DNA of 64,000 bases from Listeria monocytogenes (GCF_900187225.1 NZ_LT906436.1:310001-374000); one strand, 5' to 3'. Shown: positions 27,354 through 38,576, counted from the first letter of the stretch. Translations and numbers: made by a program. The notes: generated by a model from the sequence alone, not told the origin.

Positions 27354-27391
27354 TATAGCGACGAAAATTAAATGAAGTCTAGTCTTGTGGG

Positions 27392-27419
27392 CCAATACAT
27401 GAAATTGTGTTGGTTTTTT
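27392..27419 (+). terminator. Terminator after the lipase module
   Basis: CCAATACA-tgaaatt-TGTGTTGG stem (one G-T) followed by T6. Confidence 0.75.
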
Positions 27420-27614
27420 GCATATTCAAAAGTTGATTTTTAGCTTATTTATGTATTATTTCACTTAATTTGACAAAAAGTATGTTTTTATATCTTTTTG
27501 ATGCTATTTTTAATGGTCAAATGTAAATAATTAGTCACATTTAGAATCATTATTTCTACTATAATAGAACTAAGAAGATAAATTTAAAATAAAGAATTTA
27601 TGGGGGATGGACGT

Positions 27615-29276
27615 ATGAGCATTATTAATAGTAATTTTAGAAGTTTAGGGTCATACATAATGGAGAATGTATACAAAATACCGGATTATCAAAGGGAATA
27701 CTCTTGGGAAGAAACTGAATTAGAAGACTTATGGATGGATTTAGGTCAAATCATAAATGGTGAAACTGAAAGTCATTTTTTTGGTCAAATTGTAATACAT
27801 ATAGATAAAAAAGTAGATGAAAAGCTTATTATTGATGGGCAACAAAGAACAAGTACGACGGTTATTTTGTTAGCGGCAATGAGAGATTTATTTATAAAAA
27901 TACATGATTGTGGTTGGGAAGATGCGCGTTTTGATGCTGAGGATATTACTACGAAATTTATTGGAAGATACACTCAAACTAGAGATGAACGTAAATTAAT
28001 ACTTGGTGAGAATGATAAAGATTATTTTTCAAATAGAATTCAATTTATGACACCAGAAACAAAAAAGCTGGAGAAGTTAACTAAATCACAAAAAAGAATA
28101 GACTTTGCTTATGACTACTTTTATAAAAAATTAGAAAAATCTATGGATTCGGTTGAAACTTTAGAGAATAAATATGCAGTTCTGAAAGAGTGTTTTAGTA
28201 CTTTTACAGAAAAATGCACTGTTATGTTTGTAGAGACAGATGATATAAATGAAGCTTTTATTATTTTTGAAACATTGAATGCTAGAGGAAGAGATTTAGA
28301 AACAGCGGATTTGTTGAAGAATCATTTGTTTAGAGTTGCGAATAAGAAAATTGATGTTGTAAAAGAAGAATGGAAACAAATGCTAGAATTTCTTGGGAAG
28401 ATTGATACTACTAAATATATCCGGCATTTTTGGAATTCCCAAAATTCATTTATTAGAGAAAAAGATTTGTATAAAGTAATAAGGAAAAAAATAACAACAC
28501 CGTTAGAAGCTAATAATTTTATGAAAGATTTACTTAAATTATCTGAAGTATATAGTGGCATGGTTAACCCTGCCGAAGATAATTTCTTTGATGCCAATAT
28601 TCAAAGAGTGTTAGCTGATATCAATATACTTGGAGCCAAATCATTTTATCCTATTATTTTAGCGATGGTAAAGAAAGGCTATGATTTTAAAGAGATATAC
28701 GAAGTTCTTTCATGCATCGAAGTTTTAGTGGTAAGGAATTTCGTGGTGTCAGGTTTAGTAGCAAATAAATATGAAATAGAGTTTTCAAAAATTGCTTTTA
28801 GAATTTATCAAGAAGATATTGAAGATTTCACCGAGATTATGAGCTTATTACGGAAAAATATTGTAGCAGATAGTGATTTTTTACATAATTTTTCCAGTTT
28901 TGAGATTAAAAATAAGCCTAGTATAAGATACATTTTGAAAAAAATTAATGATAGTTACTCGAAGGAACTTACTGTGTTAGATGATAATAATAAAGTTCAT
29001 ATTGAACATATAATGCCTGTAAAAGCGACTGATTGGGACATTATCAAAGAAGATCATGGTGAGTATTTATGGAAGCTGGGCAATCTTACTTTACTTGGTG
29101 GGGAATATAATAAAAAATCTACCAATAAAATATTTAATGAGAAAAAAGAAGTATATGAGTATTCGCAAGTACAGTTGACGAAAGAATTGTTAGATTATGA
29201 AAATTGGACTATAGAAACAATTCAAGAACGGCAAAAAAACTTAGCCGAGGTTGCAGTTAATATTTGGAAGGTTTAA
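27615..29276 (+). CDS. Single-chain GmrSD-type (DUF262-DUF1524) modification-dependent restriction enzyme
   Basis: 553 aa from ATG 27615, with GGGGGA seven bases upstream. The N-terminal DUF262/GmrS part (~1-270) shows the entry IPDYQREYSWEETELEDL and the nucleotide-binding DGQQR motif (LIIDGQQRTSTTVIL). The C-terminal DUF1524/GmrD HNH-like part shows VHIEHIMPVKATDW and KLGNLTLLGGEYNKKS (~450-530). Related enzymes cleave glucosylated hydroxymethylcytosine phage DNA; for this protein that is inference. It is preceded by a 260-bp AT-rich promoter region and followed by a membrane-protein gene. Confidence 0.87.
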   Translation: MSIINSNFRSLGSYIMENVYKIPDYQREYSWEETELEDLWMDLGQIINGETESHFFGQIVIHIDKKVDEKLIIDGQQRTSTTVILLAAMRDLFIKIHDCGWEDARFDAEDITTKFIGRYTQTRDERKLILGENDKDYFSNRIQFMTPETKKLEKLTKSQKRIDFAYDYFYKKLEKSMDSVETLENKYAVLKECFSTFTEKCTVMFVETDDINEAFIIFETLNARGRDLETADLLKNHLFRVANKKIDVVKEEWKQMLEFLGKIDTTKYIRHFWNSQNSFIREKDLYKVIRKKITTPLEANNFMKDLLKLSEVYSGMVNPAEDNFFDANIQRVLADINILGAKSFYPIILAMVKKGYDFKEIYEVLSCIEVLVVRNFVVSGLVANKYEIEFSKIAFRIYQEDIEDFTEIMSLLRKNIVADSDFLHNFSSFEIKNKPSIRYILKKINDSYSKELTVLDDNNKVHIEHIMPVKATDWDIIKEDHGEYLWKLGNLTLLGGEYNKKSTNKIFNEKKEVYEYSQVQLTKELLDYENWTIETIQERQKNLAEVAVNIWKV

Positions 29277-29321
29277 TGTGGTTAATAGGATATTATATGT
29301 GTTAGGAGATGGAAAACAGCA

Positions 29322-30149
29322 TTGGAATTATCAATAAACATTCTAAATATTATTGGAATACTATTAGAAATAGGTGTTTCAGTATACATTATTTTCTCAG
29401 AAAAAAATAAGAGTAAAAAACTAAATAATGAAGCTGAAAATGAATTCGTTCAGCAAGCAAATAATATTGTAACTAATACGCAAGGAGATAATGCAGCGTT
29501 TAATTTTACTCATGTTCAGATGCAATCAAAATATCAAGAAAAAACTTATCAAGAAATATTAAGTGATCTACAAGAGAAAAAAGAAAATAAGCAAAAACTT
29601 AAACACGAAAAAGATTTTTTGTTATTAAGAAAAGTTGTTAATATAGTATGTTTGGGAATAGGTGCTTTTTGGGCTTTTTACTTTTACGATATAATGAAAG
29701 TGACGTCTTTTGACACATATCTATTAAATATATTGTTTCAAACGATTTTTACATTGGCAACTTTTATTTTGGTTTTTTCAATTTCAAATTTTGTTAGATT
29801 ATTTTTAATTCATTTTAAAGATTATAATTATAGGGTTTTACGGAAAATCCAATTATTTTTAACAACCTTTTTTTCGATGATAGGAGCTACTGCTTGGCTA
29901 TATTTTGACTGGAGAGTGAATTTTAGACCACTATTTAACATGTATACTGAAAGTTCGTACTATACTTTAGGTATAATAATGTTTGGGTTAATGTATTACT
30001 TATTTCACCAACTAGCACAAAATTTCTTGTTAAATAATATTTGGATGCCTAAAAAAGCAGTTAAAATAGTATTAGTATCTTTAATATTTTGTTTAGTAGC
30101 ATCTACTTGTTTATTTATTTATATGTATTATAGATATAATAATATTTGA
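29322..30149 (+). CDS. Membrane protein downstream of the GmrSD gene
   Basis: 275 aa from TTG 29322 (AGGAG 13 bases upstream; no ATG/GTG fits). One N-terminal helix (~5-25), a polar coiled segment (30-105, with VTNTQGDNAAFNFTHVQMQ), then about five further helices (110-130, 137-160, 180-200, 215-235, 245-270). I do not recognise a family. Only 45 bases separate it from the restriction gene, and both are AT-rich, so they were probably acquired and are expressed together. A membrane partner of a defence nuclease is a possibility, not a demonstrated function. Confidence 0.6.
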   Translation: MELSINILNIIGILLEIGVSVYIIFSEKNKSKKLNNEAENEFVQQANNIVTNTQGDNAAFNFTHVQMQSKYQEKTYQEILSDLQEKKENKQKLKHEKDFLLLRKVVNIVCLGIGAFWAFYFYDIMKVTSFDTYLLNILFQTIFTLATFILVFSISNFVRLFLIHFKDYNYRVLRKIQLFLTTFFSMIGATAWLYFDWRVNFRPLFNMYTESSYYTLGIIMFGLMYYLFHQLAQNFLLNNIWMPKKAVKIVLVSLIFCLVASTCLFIYMYYRYNNI

Positions 30150-30187
30150 TTTAGCATATACTTGTAGAATATGAAAGGAGCTCACCC

Positions 30188-30973
30188 ATGCCAAAACTAA
30201 TCATCGATGCAGACGATTTCGGTCTATCCAAAGCCATCAACCACGGCATCATCGAAAGCTACAAAACCGGCATCACCACATCTACCTTACTCATGCCGAA
30301 CCTAGAAACTGCCGAGCACGCAATCGCTCTCGCAAAAGACCACCCAGACCTATTCATCGGGCAACACACAAACTTTCTACTCGGAAAACCATGCGCGGAC
30401 CCGGCGGAAATTCCGTCACTTGTCGACGAAAACGGTGAATTCCATCGTTCTAAATACTACCGGTCTAACCCAGAACTGAAATTCCAATACGAAGATGTGC
30501 GCACGGAAACCATCGCTCAAATGGAACGGTTTAAAGAGCTAACTGGTCACTACCCAGAGCACATCGACTGCCACTCAATCGGTGATGAAACGGTTGACCA
30601 AGCTTTCTTTGATATTGCGCGTGAGTTCGGGATTCACACCACTTTAAAATACAGCGGTGATAAAAAATGGTCAGATCAGGAAGGTTATTTACCAATTACT
30701 AAACTATTGGAATCGGGCGCACTTCCATACACAAACGGCGGTGTCTCGGTTGAGAACTTCCTTAACGATGATTTCGGATTATTAAAATTGGCACCAAACG
30801 AAATCGCTGAGATGCATTTTGATGTCGGTTTTTTGGATCAATTTGTGCTGGATAATTCTTCTTATACGTTGATGCGGTGCCGCGAGCTTGCGACGATTTG
30901 TGACGCTCGGGTGCGGGATTGGCTTCTTGAAAATGGGTTTGAGCTTATTACATTTGGGGATTTACAGCGGTAA
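30188..30973 (+). CDS. ChbG/YdjC-family carbohydrate deacetylase
   Basis: 261 aa, near the family length. The metal-binding Asp pair is in IDADDFGLSKAIN (residues ~6-18), a His in GQHTNFLLG (family consensus normally H-x-x-L) and the second metal region in YPEHIDCHS. ChbG removes acetyl groups from chitooligosaccharides such as chitobiose-6-phosphate. The first half uses C-rich codons, unlike neighbours. Followed by the TPP riboswitch. Confidence 0.85.
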   Translation: MPKLIIDADDFGLSKAINHGIIESYKTGITTSTLLMPNLETAEHAIALAKDHPDLFIGQHTNFLLGKPCADPAEIPSLVDENGEFHRSKYYRSNPELKFQYEDVRTETIAQMERFKELTGHYPEHIDCHSIGDETVDQAFFDIAREFGIHTTLKYSGDKKWSDQEGYLPITKLLESGALPYTNGGVSVENFLNDDFGLLKLAPNEIAEMHFDVGFLDQFVLDNSSYTLMRCRELATICDARVRDWLLENGFELITFGDLQR

Positions 30974-31010
30974 AACTCTATGTTATGATGAACGCAACTT
31001 AATAAGAAAA

Positions 31011-31096
31011 ACTAGGGGGGCCGATTCTGGCTGAGATAGGAAGGTAATGCTTTCTGACCCTTTGAACCTGTTTGTTAGTGCAAGCGTAGGGAAGTG
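31011..31096 (+). promoter_or_regulatory. TPP (thi-box) riboswitch
   Basis: Signature elements in order: GGGGG start, GGCTGAGATAGG, TCTGACCCTTTGAACCTG, and GCGTAGGGAAGTG at the 3' end. It binds thiamine pyrophosphate and should switch off the downstream thi genes through the terminator at 31124-31172. A -10-like TATGAT lies about 30 bases upstream. Confidence 0.95.
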
Positions 31097-31123
31097 AATG
31101 TGAAAGTGACCGGAAAATTTATC

Positions 31124-31172
31124 GCGGCTGCTGTTTCTTTGCTTATGCTAAGGGACAGTGGGCGCTTTTTTT
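31124..31172 (+). terminator. Riboswitch-controlled terminator
   Basis: GCGGCTGCTGTTTCTT pairs (with several G-U) with AAGGGACAGTGGGCGC and is followed by T7. This is the expression platform of the TPP riboswitch. Confidence 0.75.
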
Positions 31173-31195
31173 ATTGTTCAAAAGGAGGAGTTTGA

Positions 31196-31870
31196 GTGTT
31201 TGTTCACGGTTTTCAAGAAGAAGTAGGGGATTTATGGCAAGAAACGTTGCAGCATCCATTTGTGCGGAGTTTGGCGGATGGGACGCTTGAGAAGGAGGCG
31301 TTTTACTATTATTTGTTACAAGATGATTATTATTTGTCGCATTTTGAGAAGGTGATTGAGAAGAGTGTGGAGCAGGCTGGGACGGCGGAACTTGCTACGG
31401 AAATGAGGGAAGTACAGGTGCGGCTTCAGCAGTCGGAATTGTTGATGCGCGAACAGTTTTATCCGCGGGTTGGGCTAACGGAGCGTGATTTTTCCGAGCG
31501 AAAACCGGCGCCAACTGCTTATCATTATACTTCTCACCTTTATCGGATGGCGGATTTTGGAAGTTTTGGGGTGACGATTGCGGCGCTTTTGCCGTGTTAT
31601 GCGCTTTATGCGGATATAGGAAAAATGTACGAAGGGGCGCGGAGTTCGGAGCCATTTTATCAAGAGTTGTTGGAGAGTTATGTGGATGGAAATTATCAAC
31701 AAGTGGTGTTGCAGCAGAAGCGGTTGGTGGAACAGGCGGCAAATATGGCGGATGCGCGGGAACTTGCCCTGATGAAACAGGCTTTTCAAATTAGTGTGGA
31801 AATGGAATGGGCGTTTTTTGAGATGGCTTATAAAAAACAAAATTGGCGTGGGAGTGTGAATTATGTTTGA
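31196..31870 (+). CDS. tenA: Thiaminase II / TenA
   Basis: 224 aa from GTG 31196 with AAAGGAGGAG upstream. All-helical TenA/THI-4 fold; active-site Cys is probably in [13 protein letters not shown] (~residue 135) and the C-terminal [13 protein letters not shown] is typical. TenA hydrolyses aminopyrimidine breakdown products of thiamine for salvage of HMP. First gene of tenA-thiM-thiD-thiE; its stop overlaps thiM by 8 bases. Confidence 0.93.
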   Translation: MFVHGFQEEVGDLWQETLQHPFVRSLADGTLEKEAFYYYLLQDDYYLSHFEKVIEKSVEQAGTAELATEMREVQVRLQQSELLMREQFYPRVGLTERDFSERKPAPTAYHYTSHLYRMADFGSFGVTIAALLPCYALYADIGKMYEGARSSEPFYQELLESYVDGNYQQVVLQQKRLVEQAANMADARELALMKQAFQISVEMEWAFFEMAYKKQNWRGSVNYV

Positions 31871-32672
31871 TTTTATGACGTTGGAAAAGGTGCAAGAAAA
31901 AGGGCCGTTGGTACATAATATTACGAATATCGTGGTCGCGAATGATTCGGCGAACGGGTTACTGGCGATTGGAGCATCACCGATTATGGCTTCTGCGAAA
32001 GAGGAAATGGATGAACTTGCGAAAATGGCGGATGTGCTCGTGATTAATATTGGGACGCTAGATGGTGAACTTGTTACAGCGATGAAAATTGCTGGGCGTG
32101 CGGCAAATGTTGCGGGGACGCCGGTTGTGCTTGATCCGGTCGGTGTTGGCGCGACTTCATATCGTCGTAAAGTGGTGCAAGAATTATTGGCAGAAATTCA
32201 GTTTGCGGCGATTCGTGGAAATGCGGGAGAGCTTGCGGCGATTGCTGGTGAAGCATGGGAAGCGAAAGGCGTGGATGCGGGTGTTGGTTCGGCGGATGTG
32301 CTGAGCATTGCTGAAAAAGTGGCGAATGAATGGAGCACGGTTGTTATTATTAGTGGCGAAGTAGATGTGATTTCGGACGGAACGCGTTTTGCAAAAGTGG
32401 CTAATGGTAGCGCACTGCTTCCAAGAATTACTGGTTCTGGTTGTTTGCTCAGTGCTGTTTGCGGTAGTTTTATTGCCGTTCAGGATGATGCTTTTCGAGC
32501 TAGTGTCGAAGCGTGCGCGAGTTATGCGGTGGCTTCTGAATATGCGGAAATGGAGTTAGAAAGGAAACTTCCTGGCTCTTTTCGACCATTATTTTTGGAT
32601 GCGCTGGCTAGTTGGTCGGTCGAAAAAACTCGTGCCAAAGCAAAAATCCAAGAAAGTGGGGAACACAAATGA
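31863..32672 (+). CDS. thiM: Hydroxyethylthiazole kinase ThiM
   Basis: 269 aa ribokinase-like enzyme that phosphorylates hydroxyethylthiazole. Visible motifs: [19 protein letters not shown] (N-terminal substrate region), [14 protein letters not shown] (ATP/Mg region) and the glycine-rich [15 protein letters not shown] with catalytic Cys. It overlaps tenA and shares an ATGA overlap with thiD, so the operon is translationally coupled. Confidence 0.95.
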   Translation: MFDFMTLEKVQEKGPLVHNITNIVVANDSANGLLAIGASPIMASAKEEMDELAKMADVLVINIGTLDGELVTAMKIAGRAANVAGTPVVLDPVGVGATSYRRKVVQELLAEIQFAAIRGNAGELAAIAGEAWEAKGVDAGVGSADVLSIAEKVANEWSTVVIISGEVDVISDGTRFAKVANGSALLPRITGSGCLLSAVCGSFIAVQDDAFRASVEACASYAVASEYAEMELERKLPGSFRPLFLDALASWSVEKTRAKAKIQESGEHK

Positions 32673-33472
32673 TTTTCCCACAAGTGTTAACGATAGCTGG
32701 TTCAGATTCAGGTGGTGGCGCGGGGATACAAGCGGATATCAAGACATTTCAAGAGCGCAGAACATTTGGCATGTCTGTGATCACGGCGATTACGGCGCAA
32801 AACACACTAGGGGTAAAAGCGGTGCATAAAATCCCGGTAGAAATGATTCGCGAACAGTGCGATGCGATTGCAGAGGATTTTCAAGTGAGCGCCGTGAAAA
32901 CGGGCATGCTTGCGGATGCAGAAATTATCCGGGAAGTGGCGCGGAATATACGTTTGCACAACTTCCCAAATATCGTTATTGATCCCGTGATGATTGCAAA
33001 AGGTGGAACTGCTTTACTTGAAAACGAGGCGACACAAGTGTTGAAAGATGAGCTTTTGCCACTTGGTACGATAATTACGCCGAACATTCCAGAAGCCGAA
33101 GAAATTCTAGGCGAAAAAATCACAACCAAGGCAGAAATTGAACAAGCTGCTAAGAAAATTTTTGATTTAGGTGTAAAAGCGGTCGTTATTAAAGGTGGGC
33201 ATAGCGAAATGAGTGAAGCGGCTGATTTTTACTATGATGGCGAAACGACAAAATGGCTGACGAGCGAGCGCTTTGATACGCCACATACGCACGGGACGGG
33301 TTGCACTTTTTCGGCATGTATTGCAGCTGAACTTGCGAAAGGCAATTCGCTTTTGGATAGTGTTGTAGTTGCGAAAGAATTTATCACAAGTGCGATTAAA
33401 TATCCGCTTGGAATTGGTCACGGTCATGGTCCAACCAACCATTTTGCTTACCGATTGGAGGATGGGAAATGA
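32669..33472 (+). CDS. thiD: Hydroxymethylpyrimidine/phosphomethylpyrimidine kinase ThiD
   Basis: 267 aa from ATG 32669, whose ATGA overlaps the thiM stop; a longer frame from 32612 lies within thiM and lacks a site. Motifs: [18 protein letters not shown] (N-terminus), [11 protein letters not shown] and the anion-hole [16 protein letters not shown]. It phosphorylates HMP and HMP-P. Also overlaps thiE by 4 bases. Confidence 0.95.
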   Translation: MIFPQVLTIAGSDSGGGAGIQADIKTFQERRTFGMSVITAITAQNTLGVKAVHKIPVEMIREQCDAIAEDFQVSAVKTGMLADAEIIREVARNIRLHNFPNIVIDPVMIAKGGTALLENEATQVLKDELLPLGTIITPNIPEAEEILGEKITTKAEIEQAAKKIFDLGVKAVVIKGGHSEMSEAADFYYDGETTKWLTSERFDTPHTHGTGCTFSACIAAELAKGNSLLDSVVVAKEFITSAIKYPLGIGHGHGPTNHFAYRLEDGK

Positions 33473-34113
33473 GAGCTGAACTAGCTGTATATTTTATCGC
33501 TGGAACGCAAGATATTGTCCGCGGAACGTTGCCAAGTGTGCTAGAAGAAGCACTAAAAGCCGGAATTACGTGTTTCCAATATCGCGAAAAAGGAGCTGGC
33601 TCACTCCAAACTGCCTCCGAAAGAAAAGAAATGGCGCTAGAATTCCAAAAATTATGCGCAAAATACCAAGTTCCCTTCATTATTAACGATGATGTCGCTT
33701 TAGCCCTCGAAATCGGCGCGGACGGTATCCATGTCGGGCAAACCGACGAAGCAATTCGCCAAGTTATCGCGAGTTGCTCCGGCAAAATGAAAATCGGTCT
33801 TTCGGTTCATTCAGTTAGTGAAGCAAAAGAAGCTGAACGACTTGGCGCGGTGGATTACATCGGTGTAGGGCCCATTTTTCCCACGATTTCAAAAGCGGAT
33901 GCAGAACCAGTGAGTGGAACGGCAATCTTAGAAGAAATTCGCCGGGCTGGAATCACAATACCTATTGTCGGAATCGGCGGGATTAATGAAACAAATTCAG
34001 CTGAGGTTCTTGCAGCAGGTGCGGACGGAGTATCGGTCATTTCAGCGATTACTCGGTCGGAAGATTGCCAATCAGTTATCAAACAATTAAAAAACCCAGG
34101 CTCTCCCTCCTAA
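33469..34113 (+). CDS. thiE: Thiamine-phosphate synthase ThiE
   Basis: 214 aa TIM barrel joining HMP-PP and HET-P to thiamine phosphate. Motifs: FQYREKGAG (~38), INDDVALALEIGADGIHVG, and PIVGIGGINETNSAEVLAAGA split over the phosphate-binding loop. Last gene of the riboswitch-controlled salvage operon. No thiC, thiG or thiF lies near, consistent with salvage rather than full synthesis. Confidence 0.95.
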   Translation: MRAELAVYFIAGTQDIVRGTLPSVLEEALKAGITCFQYREKGAGSLQTASERKEMALEFQKLCAKYQVPFIINDDVALALEIGADGIHVGQTDEAIRQVIASCSGKMKIGLSVHSVSEAKEAERLGAVDYIGVGPIFPTISKADAEPVSGTAILEEIRRAGITIPIVGIGGINETNSAEVLAAGADGVSVISAITRSEDCQSVIKQLKNPGSPS

Positions 34114-34132
34114 AAAGGCAAACCTGGGTTTC
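34091..34132. terminator. Terminator at the thiE / phospho-beta-glucosidase junction
   Basis: AAACCCAGG...CCTGGGTTT stem spanning the thiE stop; the A-rich left flank would also serve the convergent gene on the minus strand. Confidence 0.75.
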
Positions 34133-34138
34133 TCATTT

Positions 34139-35682
<1,544 letters not shown>

Positions 35683-35828
35683 GATTTATAGTTAAAATAT
35701 ATCAAAAATAAGGAAGATAGTCAATGGAATAAGTAAAGCACTCTTATGGTTTGCGAAGGGAATAAGAGGGAAATAAGTAGAATGAACAATTAAATAGGAA
35801 CGTTAAAAAGTTTAGAGGAGGAGTCATC

Positions 35829-36488
35829 GTGGGATCAGCTTTTTCAGCTATTTTGTCACCGGCAGTGGGGATTTTGATTAGCCCATTTCCAATTGTAGGA
35901 CTTATTTTGATTTTACTTAGTAACAAGGCTCGAATTAACAGTATTTTTTATACGGTAGGTTGGATTGTTGGGAATATAGCTATTTTCTTTATTGGGTTAT
36001 TCTTAATGAGTTCGGCGGTTAGTTCGTCCGGAGATCAGTCAACCTTGGTCAAAGTGGTACTTATTGTGCTAGGGGCTTTACTTATACTTCTCGGCGCACA
36101 TGATTTCACAAAACGTCCAAAAAACGGGGAGAAGGCTGCAACGCCAAAATGGTTTGAAAAAATGAGCAATATTAAACCGGGAGGCGCGATGATTTTTGCG
36201 TTTGTGCTTTCGGCAGTGAATCCAAAAAATATGTTGCTTTCACTTACAGCAGGAGTGAGCGTTGGGGCGCTGAATTTATCCGGTGGGCAAGAAACAACGG
36301 CGACGATTATTTTTGGCATTATCGCTTGTTGTTCAATTTATGTCCCTACCATTGCTTTTTTATTGGCTGGGAGTAAACTTAACAACGTATTAGATAGCAC
36401 TCGTAAATGGCTTATCCAAAACAATTCCGTGATTATGGCTGTGTTGTTCTTATTTATCGGTCTTAGTGTCATTAGTAAAGCATTCTAA
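35829..36488 (+). CDS. GAP/LysE-like six-helix membrane transporter
   Basis: 219 aa from GTG 35829 with GAGGAGGAG upstream. About six helices; the first (ILSPAVGILISPFPIVGLILILL) and the loop SNKARINSIFYTVGWIVGN resemble GAP-family (Sap/LysE-like) proteins implicated in lipid or small-molecule export. A charged cytoplasmic loop lies at ~95-115. The assignment is by layout and the substrate unknown. A terminator follows. Confidence 0.7.
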   Translation: MGSAFSAILSPAVGILISPFPIVGLILILLSNKARINSIFYTVGWIVGNIAIFFIGLFLMSSAVSSSGDQSTLVKVVLIVLGALLILLGAHDFTKRPKNGEKAATPKWFEKMSNIKPGGAMIFAFVLSAVNPKNMLLSLTAGVSVGALNLSGGQETTATIIFGIIACCSIYVPTIAFLLAGSKLNNVLDSTRKWLIQNNSVIMAVLFLFIGLSVISKAF

Positions 36489-36494
36489 AGCATG

Positions 36495-36529
36495 AAAAAG
36501 CTATTAGTTCTCTAACTAGTAGCTTTTTT
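36495..36529 (+). terminator. Terminator after the GAP-family gene
   Basis: AAAAAGCTATTAGTT-ctct-AACTAGTAGCTTTTTT. Confidence 0.85.
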
Positions 36530-36671
36530 GATTTCTAGCACAACTTGTTCACATTTTGCGTTGTGATAGTTCACACAATGTCTACAGACGAGGAAAATGA
36601 TCTATGCTAATATGGCTATACTTGTCCGTTTAAAGTGGATAAGAATACATAAAACAAAAAGGATGGGTTAC

Positions 36672-37064
36672 ATGTTTGACAAACTGATGGGAAAAGCTGC
36701 TATTGTTACCGAATCTTCTTATGGTATTGAACGTTTTTTAGATGAAGACGAACAAATTATTCAAATTTTTAAATTTATAAGAGATGAAGTTATTATTACT
36801 TCAAAAGGGATTTTTAACATTGATGCACAAGGTATCACTGGGAAGAAAGTAGAATATAAATTCTTTCCGAAAAAGGCTCTAAAGTATGTTTCTATTGAGA
36901 CAGCAGGTACTTTAGACCGTGACTTTGATTTGAAAATTGGTGTTGATGGAAACACAGTTGTAACGCAAAATACATCCTTTTCGGCTCCAATCGCATTAAA
37001 AGTCCATAAAAATGATACTGAAATGGGATTTGCACTTTATAAAATGATTAAAGGAATGCTATAA
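36672..37064 (+). CDS. Bacterial PH-domain protein
   Basis: 130 aa from ATG 36672 (AAAAGGATGG upstream). It has the bacterial pleckstrin-homology layout: FLDEDEQIIQIFKFIRDEVI, ITSKGIFNIDAQGITGKKVE, YKFFPKKALKYVSIETAG, then strands and a C-terminal helix. Such proteins are cytosolic and of unclear role. Single-gene unit closed by a bidirectional terminator. Confidence 0.8.
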   Translation: MFDKLMGKAAIVTESSYGIERFLDEDEQIIQIFKFIRDEVIITSKGIFNIDAQGITGKKVEYKFFPKKALKYVSIETAGTLDRDFDLKIGVDGNTVVTQNTSFSAPIALKVHKNDTEMGFALYKMIKGML

Positions 37065-37078
37065 ATTTTAACATACTA

Positions 37079-37109
37079 AAAAGAGAAGACGGATTTCGTC
37101 TTCTCTTTT
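37079..37109. terminator. Bidirectional terminator
   Basis: AAAAGAGAAGACG-gattt-CGTCTTCTCTTTT, symmetric A and T runs between the convergent PH-domain and EEP genes. Confidence 0.85.
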
Positions 37110-37110
37110 A

Positions 37111-37881
37111 TTATTTCCAGTCTAAATTAGCTGTAACAGGAAAATGATCGGAAGCTGAGAAACCATCCACTTCGTCTACAATAGTTTCGTAAGTACATAC
37201 CTGGAATTCTTTAGAAACGAAGATGTAGTCAATCTTTTCTAGCTCATTTATAGGGCGGAGTGGGCGGAAGTCGTGAAAACTTCCGATGGGTCCTTTTGCA
37301 CGTTTTTGAGAGATTAGTTGTGCATCTTGGTATTTTTTTGTTATGAAGTTATAAGTCGGTGTATCAGGCTCGGTGTTAAAATCGCCTAATATAATCACGG
37401 GTGAATTTTCTGCAATGGTGGCAGCTTTTTTTAGTAAAAGCTGGCTTGCAAATAGACGAGCTTCCTCAGAGATGTGATCCAAATGAGTGTTAAAAATATA
37501 GAACTGTTTTCCGTCCAAATCGGCGAATTTCCCCCAAACACAAATTCGCGGAAACATGGCTGTTGAGTGAATAGAAGGAACATCAGGCGTTTCGGAAAGC
37601 CAAAAATGACCTTCTTGCAACAAGGTAAAACGAGTAGAATTGTAAAAAACTGCAGTAAATTCTCCCTTTTCAAAACCGTCATCTCGTCCTACCCCAAAAT
37701 AATCCCAATCCAGCATCGCTTTCATGTCGAGCATTTGCGGCAGAAGAGGTTCCTCCACACCCATGAAATCCCATTGATATTTATCAAGTAATGATTTTGT
37801 TAGTGTTTTACGCAATTCCCAGCTCTTTTTCCGCTCAGAAGTATCATCAAAACGAATGTTAAAAGTAGTTACACTGAACAT
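37111..37881 (-). CDS. Endonuclease/exonuclease/phosphatase-family protein
   Basis: 256 aa EEP-fold hydrolase without a signal peptide. Motifs: N-terminal TTFNIRFD (Asn), GVEEPLLPQM (metal Glu), YIFNTHLDHIS, VIILGDFNTEPDTP (Asp/Asn) and the C-terminal SASDHFPVTANL (Asp-His). Cytoplasmic; substrate could be a phosphodiester or sugar phosphate. Ribosome site AAAGGATG precedes the ATG. Confidence 0.88.
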   Translation of the reverse strand: MFSVTTFNIRFDDTSERKKSWELRKTLTKSLLDKYQWDFMGVEEPLLPQMLDMKAMLDWDYFGVGRDDGFEKGEFTAVFYNSTRFTLLQEGHFWLSETPDVPSIHSTAMFPRICVWGKFADLDGKQFYIFNTHLDHISEEARLFASQLLLKKAATIAENSPVIILGDFNTEPDTPTYNFITKKYQDAQLISQKRAKGPIGSFHDFRPLRPINELEKIDYIFVSKEFQVCTYETIVDEVDGFSASDHFPVTANLDWK

Positions 37882-37963
37882 TTTTCCACATCCTTTTTTT
37901 ATTTAAAAGTTTTACAAAGAGAGTTTAGCATATTTATGAAAACGTTTCACCGATTTGGGTTTT

Positions 37964-37983
37964 ATGTAGTATATATTCTACAT
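37964..37983. promoter_or_regulatory. Imperfect palindrome upstream of the lipoprotein gene
   Basis: ATGTAG-TATATATT-CTACAT, 52 bases before the lipoprotein start. It resembles motifs at 39758 and 40758. Confidence 0.45.
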
Positions 37984-38034
37984 TTTTTCCTGAAAAGTAA
38001 AACCATTGTATTGTTGTAAAAAGGGAGTGTCACT

Positions 38035-38517
38035 ATGTTGCGAAAAGGTCGATGGTTGCTCATATTATTACTATTGATAGTATTAGTGGCATTATCAGCA
38101 TGCGAGGACAGCGGGAATGGAGATGTTTCGGGTGTGCCGGCTAAAAGGGAAAAACAGCATTTTCCTCCAAATGATACGAAAAAAGGATGGATAGAACTTC
38201 TTGCCACGGATGGAATTTCAAGTCAAGGTGATCTGCCTTGTGTTTATGAAGAGGCGGAATCTGTAGAAAAATTGGAAATTCATATGAAAGAGTTGAGTAC
38301 GGCAAGCCTAACCTATATTTACATTGACGGCTATATCGTACAAATGGAACAAGGCGGCGACGAACTTTCTTTTCAAATTCAATTAAGTAAAACGGAATTG
38401 AGAAAAGGAATCCATGAATTAGCCGTTGTGCAATATCAAGAAAATAACCCTGAAACAAAAAAAGTGGAGTTTTTAAAACGTGCTAAATATGAAGTGAAAC
38501 AAATAAAAAACGACTAA
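38035..38517 (+). CDS. Lipoprotein
   Basis: 160 aa with type II signal peptide (LLILLLLIVLVALSAC, lipobox LSAC). The mature part has an Ig-like or cystatin-like pattern of strands (ASLTYIYIDGYIVQMEQGG, then HELAVVQYQENNPE). No family recognised. GGGAGTG lies upstream. It sits at the left edge of the surface-protein region. Confidence 0.82.
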   Translation: MLRKGRWLLILLLLIVLVALSACEDSGNGDVSGVPAKREKQHFPPNDTKKGWIELLATDGISSQGDLPCVYEEAESVEKLEIHMKELSTASLTYIYIDGYIVQMEQGGDELSFQIQLSKTELRKGIHELAVVQYQENNPETKKVEFLKRAKYEVKQIKND

Positions 38518-38544
38518 TAATAAACACTTCAGAACCATATTTTT

Positions 38545-38576
38545 AAAAAGAATGTGAAAAATGACATTCTTTTTTT
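38545..38576 (+). terminator. Terminator after the lipoprotein gene
   Basis: AAAAAGAATGT-gaaaaatg-ACATTCTTTTTTT. Confidence 0.85.

Noticed and set aside
31395-31840. Two long minus-strand open frames opposite tenA
   Set aside because: Low-complexity translations caused by G/T-rich third positions of tenA; no ribosome site or family.
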